The position numbers and the translations under genes are program-made. This document shows positions 32,901 through 42,171 of a stretch of 64,000 bases of DNA, one piece after another (positions within the stretch are counted from its first letter, which is position 1; every line of letters starts with the position of its first letter). The DNA is from Phlebotomus papatasi. Taxonomy: Eukaryota > Arthropoda > Insecta > Diptera > Psychodidae. The notes under the pieces are model-generated. The model had not been told where the DNA came from, did not search any database, and saw only the letters and a program-made list of their open reading frames with translations. The stretch spans positions 100,907,417-100,971,416 of the forward strand of contig NC_077222.1 in NCBI RefSeq assembly GCF_024763615.1, given 5' to 3'.

Positions 32901-34859
32901 GGGACATCCATTATTATTTTTCATATAAAGGGATGGGGTTGTCAGTCTCATGCACCGTGAAATCAAGTGCAGTGAAGCTCACTGGATGCAATTCGAACAT
33001 CTTTAACGTCAGAAAATTTCCTGGTGACCTAAAGGGGATTCGAACCCGGAACACTTGCATCATAGAGCGACTGTTCTACCACTTGATCTATTGCATTGAG
33101 TGCGACAGTTTCAGAAAGAAAAGGGATGTTTAAGCTTTCCCGAAAACCGCTTGTTGATATCTCTTTCCTTTCTCTCTCTTGAAGCTTTTTTACTCCGGAC
33201 GAGGCGCACGGGACGGCCGTCCACGAAAATCGATTTTTGGCGCATATGATATTCGTGATTTATGAATGCCCAAAATGTATATAAATCCAAAATTTGGGCC
33301 CGATCTGTCGAGGGTGGATTTCACCTGAAACCACAAATTGTAACGATTGTAAAGAAACTGAAATATTTTGGGGAAAAATTGCTGATTCCTGCAACACTTT
33401 TCTTATTTTCCTTAACAATCGTTCTCATTAACGAAACCCAAAATTTTATTCGTACGAATATGATGGCCTAGGACTAAACCGCAAATGCATGATATCATGA
33501 AACACAAGAACTTTCTAGAACATTTGAACGTCGTAGAAACAATACAAAGGACGCCTAAGGGCCCAAATAGACCCAGGCTGATCCTCGAGAATATTTAGCA
33601 TATAAAATTTGACAGTAAAGTTTTATCCTGAACTTTCATACACTGAGAGCTTAGGAACATTGATTAGAAGCCCTTTGCATAAATTTGCTTTACCTAATCC
33701 TTTATTACTGTATTTTACAGGCTAAATATTCTCAAGGATCAGCCTTAGTCTATTTAGGCCCTAAGTCATAGAAACCAATTTACATGACACATAACCTCAC
33801 ATATTTCAATTTCTACTGAACCGATTTTGACAATCACTTCAGCACAATTCTTGTTAATTATTTAAAGTCGGTTTGGTGCTTAATATCTCTGAAAATTTCG
33901 CATAATAAATCTATTTCTCTCATTCGATAAGAAGAATTATTCTATAATTTGAGGTTATGTGTGACCTAACCTCGAAAAGGAGTGTCATTCATCACTTGAA
34001 ATTTCTAAATTTAGTCGAAAACGCAATTTTCTTGTTTAATTAAAAAAAATCATTAATATTTTTATTTCACTATTAAAAAACAGATGGTTTTTGTGGTTAG
34101 ATTGTTTTTTTTTTTTAAATTTAAAGGACTTATGGATTGCTCTAAGAAAAACTTGCAGGGCTGATAAAGGGATTTATGAACCTTTCTCCCATTTTATGTA
34201 ATGTAAATTTAACAATTTGAGATAATGATCTAACCTCAAATTAAAATTAACCTCAAACTCTGTGTTGAATGAGAAAAGTCCGCCCCTGATTTAGAAACTG
34301 TAAACTTTGTATCAAATCTTCCCAATTTTAAGTTGAATCTACAAAATGCTGGGTTTTTTTTTACTTTTATTTCTATCTCAGTCCAGACTTTTAGATAATT
34401 ACTTATCTCATGGCGAGAGATAAATGCTATCAAAACACAGCTGCTTTTGAGGATTGATTGTTAATTGTTTTATTTGATGCGGGAACGATGATTGTTCTGT
34501 AGGACATTACGGCTGATGCTGATATCTGTCGATGCACCAATTGTACTTGTGACCATCAATCTGGTGGTTGTCAGGGTGGATGTGGTCCCAATAATCCCTG
34601 TAGATCCCCTGAAAATCCCCAAATCATCACAGATACAAATAATAATGCCCCAGAAGTGGATAAAGGTGTCCCTCAGAGTGTCTCTGTGGACGCAAATCCG
34701 GGCAATTCGTCATCCTGCAAATGCTCGTCGCCAAATGAAGGATTGGCCAATGGTTGCTGTGTAGTCATTTGCCTGAAGACACTCGAGTCACTGAGAAATA
34801 TGATCTTTCAGAAGAATAGCCTGATAACTTGTGGTGGATCATCCATGTTCACGAGTTAA
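23905..34859 (+). CDS. MTF-1: Metal-response element-binding transcription factor MTF-1
   Basis: Five exons: 23905-24143, 24346-24451, 28708-28813, 28996-30158 and 34503-34859; every junction keeps frame, giving 656 residues. Exon 2 supplies the conserved pre-finger segment (GYMEHTILPDEISLCIRPG, ATITIE). Six C2H2 fingers fill residues ~125-297: YRCNYDSCSRSYSTVGNLRT opens finger 1; finger 4 has the short C-X2-C (VNCTMCHKFFTTLSDLKKH); finger 5 GKAFIASHHLKTHIRIH. An acidic/serine-rich region follows (~310-535). The last exon holds a cysteine cluster, C547-R-C549...C552-T-C554...C561...C565...C571, and later GCCVVICLKTLESLR. MTF-1 binds MREs and switches on metallothioneins under zinc, cadmium or copper load; in Drosophila the C-terminal cysteine cluster binds copper(I). 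Introns 2 and 4 (4.3 kb each) are crowded with repeats. Reading through the exon 4 donor adds 10 residues then a stop, a possible isoform without the cluster. Confidence 0.95.
25034..25500. mobile_element. Two GGCACACC-type MITEs in tandem (MTF-1 intron 2)
   Basis: A copy at about 25034-25300 runs from AGCACACCTTTTAGATCAAG to TGTGTGCCGGA. A second, partial copy starts at about 25314 (TCGGCACACCTTTTTGATC). Both carry the internal AAAAGAAGAAGA motif. Fuller relatives are at 56443-56700 and 57698-57959. A fragment of another family (GCCCTAGACACACTTA, compare 63836) lies at 25557-25610. Confidence 0.6.
26260..26362. mobile_element. pogo-like MITE, copy b
   Basis: 103 bp from CAGTAGACTCTCCCAAATTC to GCGAGAGTCTACTG with TA on both sides (26258-26259, 26363-26364). 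Short internal deletion derivative of the same end type as 8504-8737. Confidence 0.75.
26540..28250. repeat. Fold-back locus of ~15-bp repeats (CCAAAATCCCGAAAG), locus 1
   Basis: From 26540 to 27050 the sequence is made of degenerate units like CCAAAATCTCGAAAG; from about 27950 to 28250 the same unit runs in the opposite direction (CTTTCGGGATTTTGG). The centre (27060-27950) is unrelated and contains a separate element at 27135-27927. Long inverted arms made of short tandem units are the hallmark of fold-back (FB/Galileo-type) elements; the assignment is inference. It lies in MTF-1 intron 2. Confidence 0.65.
27135..27927. mobile_element. TAGGGT-ended element inside fold-back locus 1
   Basis: TAGGGTAGAGTCAGCCCTTT (then TGGCCA) at 27135 matches the inverted right end TAGGGTGGAGTAAGTACTTT (then TGGCCA) at 27927. 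793 bp; no transposase ORF. Confidence 0.68.
30900..31245 (+). repeat. LTR-like retroelement fragment with TATA box and poly(A) signal
   Basis: A good TATA motif (GCTATAAAAGAG) at about 30990, an initiator-like TCAGT at ~31060 and AATAAA at ~31069 occur in LTR order, followed by a hammerhead-like core at 31144-31176. The tail (GAAATCCGTGTTCATTTC) also matches the tail after the hammerhead-like sequence at 63.6 kb (AAAATCCGTGTTTCCTTT), so the two belong to one family. It sits in MTF-1 intron 4. Penelope-like or other LTR-type retroelement is possible; no coding part is present. Confidence 0.45.
31144..31177 (+). ncRNA. Hammerhead-ribozyme-like core, degraded copy
   Basis: CTGAGGA (31145-31151), a perfect stem II (GGAGG/CCTCC at 31153-31157 and 31164-31168), GAAA (31169-31172) and CGTC follow in hammerhead order. 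The expected stem I pairing next to the core is poor, so this copy is probably inactive. Confidence 0.4.
31349..31620. mobile_element. MITE with CAGTGRTAAGCCCAGATAA ends
   Basis: CAGTGGTAAGCCCAGATAAG at 31349 pairs with the inverted right end CAGTGATAAGCCCAGATAAA at 31620; the arms extend past 80 bp (GTGCTTGCAACTTGGAAT and inverse). 272 bp, non-coding. Confidence 0.78.
31965..32700 (+). pseudogene. Non-LTR retrotransposon remnant (endonuclease-RT linker)
   Basis: Pieces in two frames resemble the region between endonuclease and reverse transcriptase of RTE/CR1-like LINEs: DIEAEWACFQTAI, then after a frameshift KKKAYKLYMQRKDSESLDRY, AAKLAVKAVKEEVWKKF, MANKTFWQTVQRLRRKKINS and LLTKEEEVLNRWKEYFSELL. 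Stops follow near 32620. Both ends are missing. The clade is uncertain. Confidence 0.75.
32690..32833. repeat. 3' end of the ~1.2-kb dispersed element, copy 3
   Basis: CGTCTGAAACGCGAAGATTT, a G-run of about 13 bases and the terminal hairpin ACTGCTC ... GAGCAGT match 41830-41960. A SINE starts directly after it. Confidence 0.65.
32836..33100 (-). mobile_element. tRNA-derived SINE, copy 2
   Basis: Same body as 11264-11570: GGGGATTCGAACCCGGAACA (inverse B box) near 33037, GTGCAGTGAAGCTCACTGGA near 32972, and an ATT-rich tail at the left end. The A-box region is more eroded (CTACCACTTGATCTATTGC). Confidence 0.78.
33555..33765. mobile_element. MITE with CTTAGGGCC ends (MTF-1 intron 4)
   Basis: CTAAGGGCCCAAATAGACCC (continuing CAGGCTGATCCTCGAGAATATTTAGC) is inverted at 33721-33765. 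211 bp. The AGACTCAGGCTGATCCTCGA motif recurs at about 62932-62950, a fragment of the same family. Confidence 0.72.
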
Positions 34860-35676
34860 AGGGGGAAGCATAAGTAGCAGATGCATATGCCGCCGCTTGA
34901 ACTGTTTTTGCATCGCATATTTTTGATGAAAAAAAAAATATGGCCAAGAAATGAAGCTTTTAATGAGTGAGTAAATTTTGCTTTAATTTATTTTAATGCA
35001 CCAATTTCTCTTTCAAGTAAAAATGAAAAGTATATTACACCAGTTTCTGCCAAAGACTAAAACACGTAACTCAAAGAAACTCAATCCAAATTTACATTTT
35101 ACCCGGAAATGGCAATGATTATTATATTTTTTAAAATTGAAAAATTTTCAATGAAGTATTTTGATGATTTTTGCAATTTATTTTTTTTTTTTAGAAAATT
35201 TTGTACAAAAAATGACTAAAACATCAGCTTTGTGCTTTATTCACGTTTAAAAAAATATTTAGAGAGAACTTTGAAAGTTTCCAAAGCTTTCAAAGCTTTA
35301 GCCAATTAGCGAACGGAACAAGGCTAAAATATTTGGCGAGATCAAATATTTAGTTAGATGTGAATAATGCATGAAGATTAATCAAATAAGTTTTCTTTGC
35401 ATTAACTACAAAATCAACTCACAGTTTTGTGTCAACCTGTGTCTTCTCTTATTCGTGAATTGTGCATATTTTAATTAAAATGCAATTAGATATGGAGAGA
35501 GTGCCATAAATTGAAAAAGCAGGCTTTAGGTGGTTGAACTAGTCAAAAGAAATATGTCAATAAAAAAAGAAAAAACAAAGCAAAAAAAATAGAGCAAAGA
35601 TTTGTTTTTGAGCAATTGTTAATTACCTCAAAATGCAAGATTTATAGTATCATGGTTTATTAAGCAATAAGATTGA

Positions 35677-35682
35677 AATAAA
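35677..35682 (+). terminator. Candidate poly(A) signal of MTF-1
   Basis: AATAAA about 820 bp after the MTF-1 stop, in a gene-free AT-rich stretch. This gives a plausible 3' UTR length. Confidence 0.35.
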
Positions 35683-36031
35683 GCATTTCGCACAATTTAC
35701 TTGGTTTGTTTCAACTTCCACTGCGAGATTTTTAAATCCATGCTCTATTTTCACGCCCAAGGACTTCCTTCTTAGCGACAACTATTTTTAGCATGTCTCA
35801 GGATGAGTAGAATTCTTCCGTGCAGGATAAGTTTAGCTATTTGTTCATCGCTCGACGAGAGCCAGGAGACAGGGAGAAGAAAGGTAAATGTTACATATTA
35901 AAGGGTAGAATAATTCAATAGAGAAACAGGGAAAGTGGATTGTTTAATTGAAGGGTGAAAGCGTAGGAGAGGGTTTTCAGGCTTCGATTATATTCTGGCT
36001 TCGAACACTTCATATTTTTCCCATATTCTAA

Positions 36032-36429
36032 CTGTGTTATCACACTTGCACATTAAAATTTTAATATGATTCACATTAATTGTCGCTGGTGGAGAGTCCA
36101 AATATGTTATTTGTGTGTTTGAATCATTCAAAATTTGATCTATATGTTGATAAAAAGGTAGACTTGGCCCGCAAAATTTGATATAAATTGATTTATAGCA
36201 TCAATGCGAAAAATTAATGCGATTTTCTCTTTAATTTTTCAATGTGAAAAATATTTATGCTTTAGGTAAATTTAAACTTATTTTTGCAAGCCGTCCACTT
36301 CTTTATCAATAAATAGAAAAACCCCAAATATTAAGTGACTCAAAGACACAAATAACATATTTGGACACTCACAAGCGACAATTAATGTGAATCTCATTAA
36401 AATTTTAATGTGCAAGTGTGATAACGCCG
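36032..36429. mobile_element. MITE with TAA target duplication, copy 3 (inverted)
   Basis: 398 bp between TAA at 36029-36031 and 36430-36432, in the opposite orientation to copies 1 and 2 (it starts CTGTGTTATC and ends GATAACGCCG). Its left flank is a degraded end of the 5793-type family, and its right flank is the TAA-rich 5' border of a SINE. Confidence 0.82.
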
Positions 36430-36479
36430 TAATAATAATAATAATTTATTGCCAACCTCCTTTTTTCCGTCTGCCGCCG

Positions 36480-36735
36480 ACTTCAAAACCGACTTCACCG
36501 GGAATCAGTGGCGCAATAGGCAAGACCGTTGGCTCTTGGGCGGATCGATTCCCCAGCTCGATTCACTGTTGTGAGTTCGAGTCCCGCCCGGTGCAAAGAT
36601 CTGAATGTTTAGAAAGAGACATTTTCACAATGGTCTACAATGGACTTAGCAGATTCTTCCAACACGGGATATGACATTATTGTAAAAATGATTACCTTGT
36701 AATAAATATCTCGATACGATTATTAATAATAATAA
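36480..36735 (+). mobile_element. Second tRNA-derived SINE type, LINE-tailed
   Basis: A tRNA-like head (A box TGGCGCAATAGGCAAGACCG near 36509, B box GAGTTCGAGTCCCGCC near 36574) is followed by a short body and the tail AGCAGATTCTTCCAACACG ... TACCTTGTAATA ... ATCTCGATACGAT, ending in TAA repeats. That tail matches 11183-11262, the 3' end of the Jockey-like remnant. This SINE is not related in its body to the SINE at 11264-11570. Confidence 0.8.
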
Positions 36736-37441
36736 CCGGGTAAGACGGTAGAAAATCCCGGATCACTAGTCGTATAAGCCGCTGATATTATTACAATAAG
36801 TGACATAACAAAATAACTATAACAGTGTAAAACAAATTAAAGTAGCATTAACAAATTATAAAAAAAATACACCAAACATTGACAGTCATCGTGGCGAAAA
36901 ATGGATAGGAGATCAGCAGCTGGACTCCGTGAAGGAGTTCGTGTTGCTGCCGACGAGTCAAAAAGAAACTATAGAATGGGGTAAAATATATATAATATAA
37001 AAGACGATTTAACTAAAATGCAAAAGGAATTGTAATAAACACATTAATAGGGAAACAACGAGGGAAAATAGAATATCATTTACGTAAAGAAAGCATAGAA
37101 AAAGGGATTTCATTAAATTCATAAGGAAGTAGTATTTAAAAATTATGAGGCAACTTAGCGAATCAGTTATAGAGCAAAAGACACTTTAAAAGCATATGGG
37201 ATTGGGAGAGGCAAAGCGAGCGATTAGGCGCCCCGCTGCCAGAGGGTCCTAGGGCCAAAGCCCCCCGTCGCCACCGAACAGCAGACAAACCCGGCTGCAT
37301 CCCGGCACTCCCAGACCTCAGAGTGGACCATAATGATCTCAACTCCACACAGGTGTGGGCAGAGGAGAGGCATAAGGCCCGGAGGAGATCCCACAAAGTA
37401 GAAGGCATCAAAAGGGGCTCTGGTTGTACACCTAACATTAA

Positions 37442-38359
37442 CTCTTTCACGTCATTAGGGTCATATATGACCCGGGGAAAAAACAGTTTTTTGACTATTT
37501 ACATTAATTGAAATCTATCGGTTTGTGCACGACATCATAATAGAAGGATGTAAGATTCTTGGCTAATTTTCTCAAGACTCCAGATATTCAGGAAAAGAAA
37601 ATATTTGAGATCAAAAATCTCGAATTTCGAACTTTGTAAAATGACTTTTCTTTTTCAATTTTTTTTTTATATTCATTAATTTTTTTCAGCAAACGTTCTT
37701 TAGAAACACAAAATAGAATATCCAAAGATTGTATATTGCATATTTTGATATAATAAAGTACCCTCAATTTCCAGAAAAGCGCGTAGAATTTTCTGGGTCA
37801 TATATGACCCTATTGTCGGCAAGGGAAAGGTTTATGACAGTTTTTCGTGCATACAATGCAGTTGGGACAGTTGGGACATTGGTTTTCTTTGTGAAATCCA
37901 GAAGGAAAATATCATGCTCATGGACATTTCATCTTATATCTGAGTATTCTGCAAGCGTCCCATATTGCGCAATTGTATTGTGTGTGAATAAATATGTAGA
38001 TAAGTTTATTTTTGCCAAATATCACTCAAAATATTGTGACAGTGACTGTTCAAGGGATTACCAGGAAGATTCCTTGAACACCAGGAGTACAGTGTTCATC
38101 AAAACAATCCATTTTGCCATGGATTTGGTCAAATTAATAACTTCAAGCAAAAAAACTCTTAGAAAGCCCGTGATATAGATTTTGAAAATGGTATGTATAC
38201 TTCCCTTGCAGACAATAGGGTCATATATGACCCGGAGTTTTTCAAAGTTTTCACACAATGGAAAATTTCCTCTGAACTATTATATTTGTTCATAAAGCAT
38301 TAGGAAAAACTCAATTTTACATGAATTCACTTGCTGAATAAAAGTGGGACGCGAAAGAG
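37442..38359. mobile_element. TTAA-flanked (piggyBac-like) element, complete copy
   Basis: TTAA at 37438-37441 and 38360-38363 flank 918 bp with ends CTCTTTCACGTC and, inverted, CTCTTTCGCGTC. A subterminal palindrome GGGTCATATATGACCC occurs at ~37460, ~37797 and ~38219. A 149-codon ORF (37729-38178) has no transposase motif I can see. Truncated relative at 1379-2101. Confidence 0.72.
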
Positions 38360-38382
38360 TTAAATAGACTTACATAGACACA

Positions 38383-38586
38383 TAGGGGGAAGTGGGGCAC
38401 CTTTGAGAGTGGGGTACCTTTGAAATTGTGATTTTTCACCTATATTTAAGTGAAACTGAGCCATATCATAATGTAATTTAGCTTCTCAACCTGTTTGTGC
38501 AGCTAAATTACTTCACGATAAAGCTCAATTTTATTTAAAAATAGGTAAAAAAAATCCCAATTTCAAAGGTGCCCCACTTCCCCCTA
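38383..38586. mobile_element. TAGGGGGAAGTGGGGCAC MITE, copy 2
   Basis: 204-bp near-palindrome with the same ends and loop region (AATTTAGCTTCTCAACCTGTTTGTGCAGC in part) as 23192-23407. Confidence 0.83.
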
Positions 38587-39389
38587 TTGTTGCGGATCAG
38601 ATCGACGGCCTGATCGTAGCATCAGTATAATAGGTTTATTAAAAGAATCACAGGTATAGTTGGAAGTTCTTATTGCATTACCTACAAAGAAACTTTAAAA
38701 ATATTAGAAATACTGATATTTTTAAAAATTTGCAAAGGTGTTTATTACATGAAAAATGTTATTTGATAAATAAACGCGTGTTCATTTGGAAGATCAACAA
38801 TCAATCTTTCTTATCAGCAAAGCCTAACTCTGAATTAGGACAAGACATATGGTTCTTGCATGTATAAACCAGACGTAATGTACTCATTTTTACTTTTCTT
38901 TTTTGGAAGTTGCTGCATGATAACGGTGACAATCAAAAGAAAATTTCAGATACTCTTACTTTTTTAGATTAATTTCTCGAAGCTGATCAAATAAAAAAAA
39001 AATAAAATATTTTAAACTCAGATGGTTCAAGTCCAATTAGCACTTTATGAATAATTTCTCTGTAAATAATATGCCGTTTAAGTTGTTTTGGGAAATTCTA
39101 ATTGCATAATTCCTGTTTAATGTGTTTTTTGCTTCGTTAAATTTACTGAAGATAAATAGATGGAAAACACAATTCAAAATTCTTACCTTTAAGAGCCAAA
39201 GGTTATCATTCGAAAAAGCTCGTAACATTCTGATGTATCGGTAGAATGTTCTCCATAGGATTTTTTCTCGCTTAAAATGATGATCATTCACCTTTTGCTT
39301 CTCTTTGCACAGTAATTCTCTCAATGAAGTAATGATTTTTTTGCTCCTTGTCGCGAGATGAGGTCATTTCACTCTAATTTTGCGCGGGA

Positions 39390-39597
39390 AAAAACTGATA
39401 ATGCTTCAATCAATGCGTTTGGGATTCTTCGAGTAATTGCAAGTGGAGGAATCCCCAATCCGGTGATTCCCTGCGTAGCTATGATAATTCTAGACAGTCT
39501 CTTTGATCAAGAAGGGGATTTTTCTTAGATTGCGCCATTTTTTGTAGTCTGCATTTGGGTATATAAAGTTGGGATCTTTAGGAGATCAATCATCAGT
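39390..39597 (+). promoter_or_regulatory. Attacin promoter with NF-kB-like and GATA sites
   Basis: Three matches to the kB consensus GGGRNYYYYY: GGGATTCTTC (39421-39430), AGGAATCCCC read on the minus strand (39447-39456) and GGGGATTTTT (39514-39523). GATA-type TGATAA lies at 39396 and 39482. A TATA box TATATAAAG starts at 39560, and an arthropod initiator TCAGT at 39593-39597 is ~33 bp further, so transcription probably starts near 39595. kB plus GATA sites close to a TATA box are the usual layout of Imd/Toll-controlled antimicrobial peptide genes in flies. Confidence 0.72.
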
Positions 39598-39666
39598 TAG
39601 TATTCAGACTCTCGAGAGTTGTAAAAGTGAAAAGTTCTTTCGAAATCCAAAGAATCTCAATTCAAA

Positions 39667-40215
39667 ATGATCTCAGTGAAAGTTGTGTTCGTTCTTGCCT
39701 GTGCCATTTCTGCTGCGTACTCCTTTGAATATCCTGAAATTGAGGATATTGAGGAGTATGCTCCTGTCGATCTCTCTGAGGATGTCGTGTACTTGGTGCC
39801 ACTGCCAGTGGCTAGAAATCGGGTCAGGCGGCAGACGGTATTTGGGGGAGTGACTCCTGGACAGGGAGGAGGAGTGACGGGAACTCTTGGAACTCGTGGG
39901 ACTCTGTATGAGAACAGGGGACACCGAGTTGACGGTCATGCAAGTGTTTCTCGCCAATGGCATCCGACAGGACCTACAAGCGTAGGAGGAGGACTGGATT
40001 ACACAGGACCAAGAGGATCAGCCTCAGTCAATGCCCAACATAGTCATCGGTTCGGTACCAGCCTCAGTGCCGAAGGTAGGGCCAATCTCTACAGAAGTCC
40101 CAATGGAAGGACATCCCTGGACGCTACTGGAGGCTACCAGCGTCACTTCGGAGGTCCCTTCGGCACATCCAAGCCAAACTACAACGTCGGTCTGGGACTT
40201 TCACATCGTTTCTAA
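39667..40215 (+). CDS. Attacin-type antimicrobial peptide precursor
   Basis: Single exon, 182 residues. Residues 1-19 (MISVKVVFVLACAISAAYS) are a signal peptide. Residues 20-55 form an acidic propeptide ending in the furin-type site R52-V-R-R55. The mature peptide would start at Q56 (often cyclised to pyroglutamate in attacins) and be 127 residues, glycine-rich. It carries the attacin C-terminal domain: LDYTGPRGSASVNAQHSHRF, GTSLSAEGRANLYRSPNGRT and NYNVGLGLSHRF at the very end. Attacins are secreted from fat body and act on the outer membrane of Gram-negative bacteria. It is shorter than Drosophila attacins (~220-240). The ATG follows a ~70-bp leader after the predicted start site, and AATAAA is at 40262. 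The second half also resembles diptericin G-domains, but the overall build is attacin. Confidence 0.93.
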   Translation: MISVKVVFVLACAISAAYSFEYPEIEDIEEYAPVDLSEDVVYLVPLPVARNRVRRQTVFGGVTPGQGGGVTGTLGTRGTLYENRGHRVDGHASVSRQWHPTGPTSVGGGLDYTGPRGSASVNAQHSHRFGTSLSAEGRANLYRSPNGRTSLDATGGYQRHFGGPFGTSKPNYNVGLGLSHRF

Positions 40216-40261
40216 ATTTTAACAAACTGAAAGAAACTTTTTGGCCATAATTTTACATGTA

Positions 40262-40267
40262 AATAAA
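40262..40267 (+). terminator. Poly(A) signal of the attacin gene
   Basis: AATAAA 47 bp after the stop codon; a compact 3' UTR is normal for this class of gene. Confidence 0.6.
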
Positions 40268-40794
40268 ACAAATGAACATTTTTAGTAAAATAAATTTATT
40301 CAACAATTTTTTGTAACAAAATACCAGTCTTTTCCGATGCTATTGGGTAGTCTTACAATCATATTACGCCAAGATGCAAAAATTCATCTCATCGACTTGA
40401 ACTAGCCTTAAATCGATTTCTCCAATCGGGTTTTGCATGTTTTACTTTCAAAACTTTTGCAAAATTTAATGGATTGAAGATCACGCAATTAATATTTTTA
40501 TGTTTTTAAATCCGGTTCACACTTCAAATATGGACATATTGAAAAATTAAGGCAATTAAGAAGGCCATAAAGGTCCATTTTGATGATTTTGATCATTTAC
40601 TGATTGACCTTTTTGATACTTTCTGAAAATATCAAATTTTGAGTTATTACTTTTAAATGGTTTACATGGAACTTTTAAAGGGATCGCTTTTCTAACCAAT
40701 TTCATCACTCTGATTTATTTTACGTCAAGAGTCTTAGAACTGTGCGATATTCTGGGATTTAAAAAAGAAGAAAATACAATTGCAAAATCTAGAC

Positions 40795-41960
40795 CGTCTT
40801 ACTTAAAAAAGGGGTATCAAAGCGTTCCAGGCTTTGGGAAGTGCTCGAAACTTGCGACTTAGATGTCATCACTCAAAAGTACTTTCGCATCATTTACTAT
40901 CTACCGGTTCTTACCAGATTTAAACCGATTCATAAATCACTCAAAAGATCCCCCAAAATTGTTTTAAGAGTAATAAAATTAATTTTCGGACAAAAATTAC
41001 TTATCTTTTCATAATCGGTTCACAACCGATTTGAACAGATTTTAAATCACTTAAAACATTTCTAAAAAAAACATCCTAAATACCTAAATATCCTTAAAAC
41101 ATCCTAAATACACATCAGGTGTAATTTAATTGAATTTCGTATGAAACTTAGTCAACGGTTATGGACTGGTTCATTACCGATTCAAAACTGATTGGAACCG
41201 GTTCAGTTTTGCCGGAAATTCCAAGACCTTTCCAACGAGCTTAAACATGGCTCAATTTGGTTGATAAATGCGCTCTATAGGGGGAAGTGGGGCACCTTTG
41301 AAAGTGGGGCACTTTTGAAATTGAAATTTTTATCCTATTTTTAAATTGAATATAGACATATCATAACGTAATTTACCTTCTCAATCTGTTTGAACAGCTA
41401 AATTATATCACGATAAGGCTCAATTTTATTTGAAAATAGGTGAAAAATCCCAATTTCAAAGGTACCCCACTTTCAAAGGCGCCCCACTTCCCCCTAGAGT
41501 TTTTTTAACATTTGACCTTGAAAAACCGTTGTTAGGAATGATTCAACGGCATTTTTGCACATGGTCAATTGTCCACCTGGGTAATCTCTAAAACATCTTC
41601 AAAAATGAAAAAAATTGCACCACGCGTTTTCGAGCCAATCCAAAAAAATCAGGGGTAGGGAAGGAGTGGGAGAAAATGATTGGCATGTTAACAATCCTTG
41701 GGTCGAGTTATGGGGGTTGTCCACCGAAGGTCCTCAGTCGCTATCTCTTATCGTTTGGCCTCTAGAGCTGGCGACAGCCGGACAGACAGACGTACAGATT
41801 GACAAACAATGTAACGACATTTCTCAGAAATCGTCTGAAACGCGAAAATTTGTTGAGAAAAGTGGTCCTCAGGGGGTGGAAGCTGGAAATTTCGGGGCGG
41901 GGGGGGGGTAGAAATCAAGGGATTATATATACTGCTCTCTCCGTGGAGTTCGAGCAGTAA
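40795..41960. mobile_element. Dispersed ~1.2-kb element, copy 2 (best preserved)
   Basis: Collinear with 15590-17110 and, at its right end, with 32690-32833. It closes with ACTGCTCTCTCCGTGGAGTT then CGAGCAGT. It is interrupted by the younger TAGGGGG MITE at 41278-41496. The interior has an AAATTTGTTGAGAAAAGTGG and a GACAGACAGACG stretch; no ORF over 100 codons with known motifs. Confidence 0.62.
41278..41496. mobile_element. TAGGGGGAAGTGGGGCAC MITE, copy 3 (nested)
   Basis: 219-bp near-palindrome like copies 1 and 2. In the 16.6-kb copy of the host element the two flanks are directly joined (GCTCTCTAGAGCC), which gives the empty site and shows a TA-type insertion. Confidence 0.83.
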
Positions 41961-42171
41961 AATATTCCAGATACAGAGTAATCCTAAAAGAAGCATCCCA
42001 TACTAAGGTGTTTTTTCTATCAAACAGGCAAAATGGTACAGAGACAGAGCAGTGCACCAAAGGAGCTCCCCCGGAGAGTTTCCCCAATAGCTCTAGTTTT
42101 ACTTCTGCTAGTTAGGCTTCTAAAACGCAACTACTCTTATTTTTTTGCAGAGTGTTCTATTTAGTTAATCA

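Larger units (their letters stand above)
34860..39389. other. Intergenic region, MTF-1 to attacin
   Basis: 34860-35680 is probably the MTF-1 3' UTR. Beyond 36000 it is repeats (36032-36429, 36480-36735, 37442-38359, 38383-38586). Between 36740 and 37440 a locally GC-rich stretch (37190-37430) stands out but neither strand gives a recognised protein. 38587-39389 shows nothing clear. Confidence 0.4.

Noticed and set aside
36505..36595. Possible tRNA gene on the plus strand
   Set aside because: Internal promoter boxes are clear, but the acceptor stem is absent and a LINE-like tail follows; called a SINE.
37163..37450. GC-rich 95-codon minus-strand ORF
   Set aside because: Composition suggests an old element fragment, but neither strand gives a known protein.
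37729..38178. 149-codon ORF inside the TTAA-flanked element
   Set aside because: No piggyBac DDD motif or zinc-binding C-terminus; the palindromic GGGTCATATATGACCC runs through it.
39037..39324. 95-codon minus-strand ORF upstream of attacin with a good GTAAGA donor
   Set aside because: No recognisable family and no acceptor exon in frame; may be chance.
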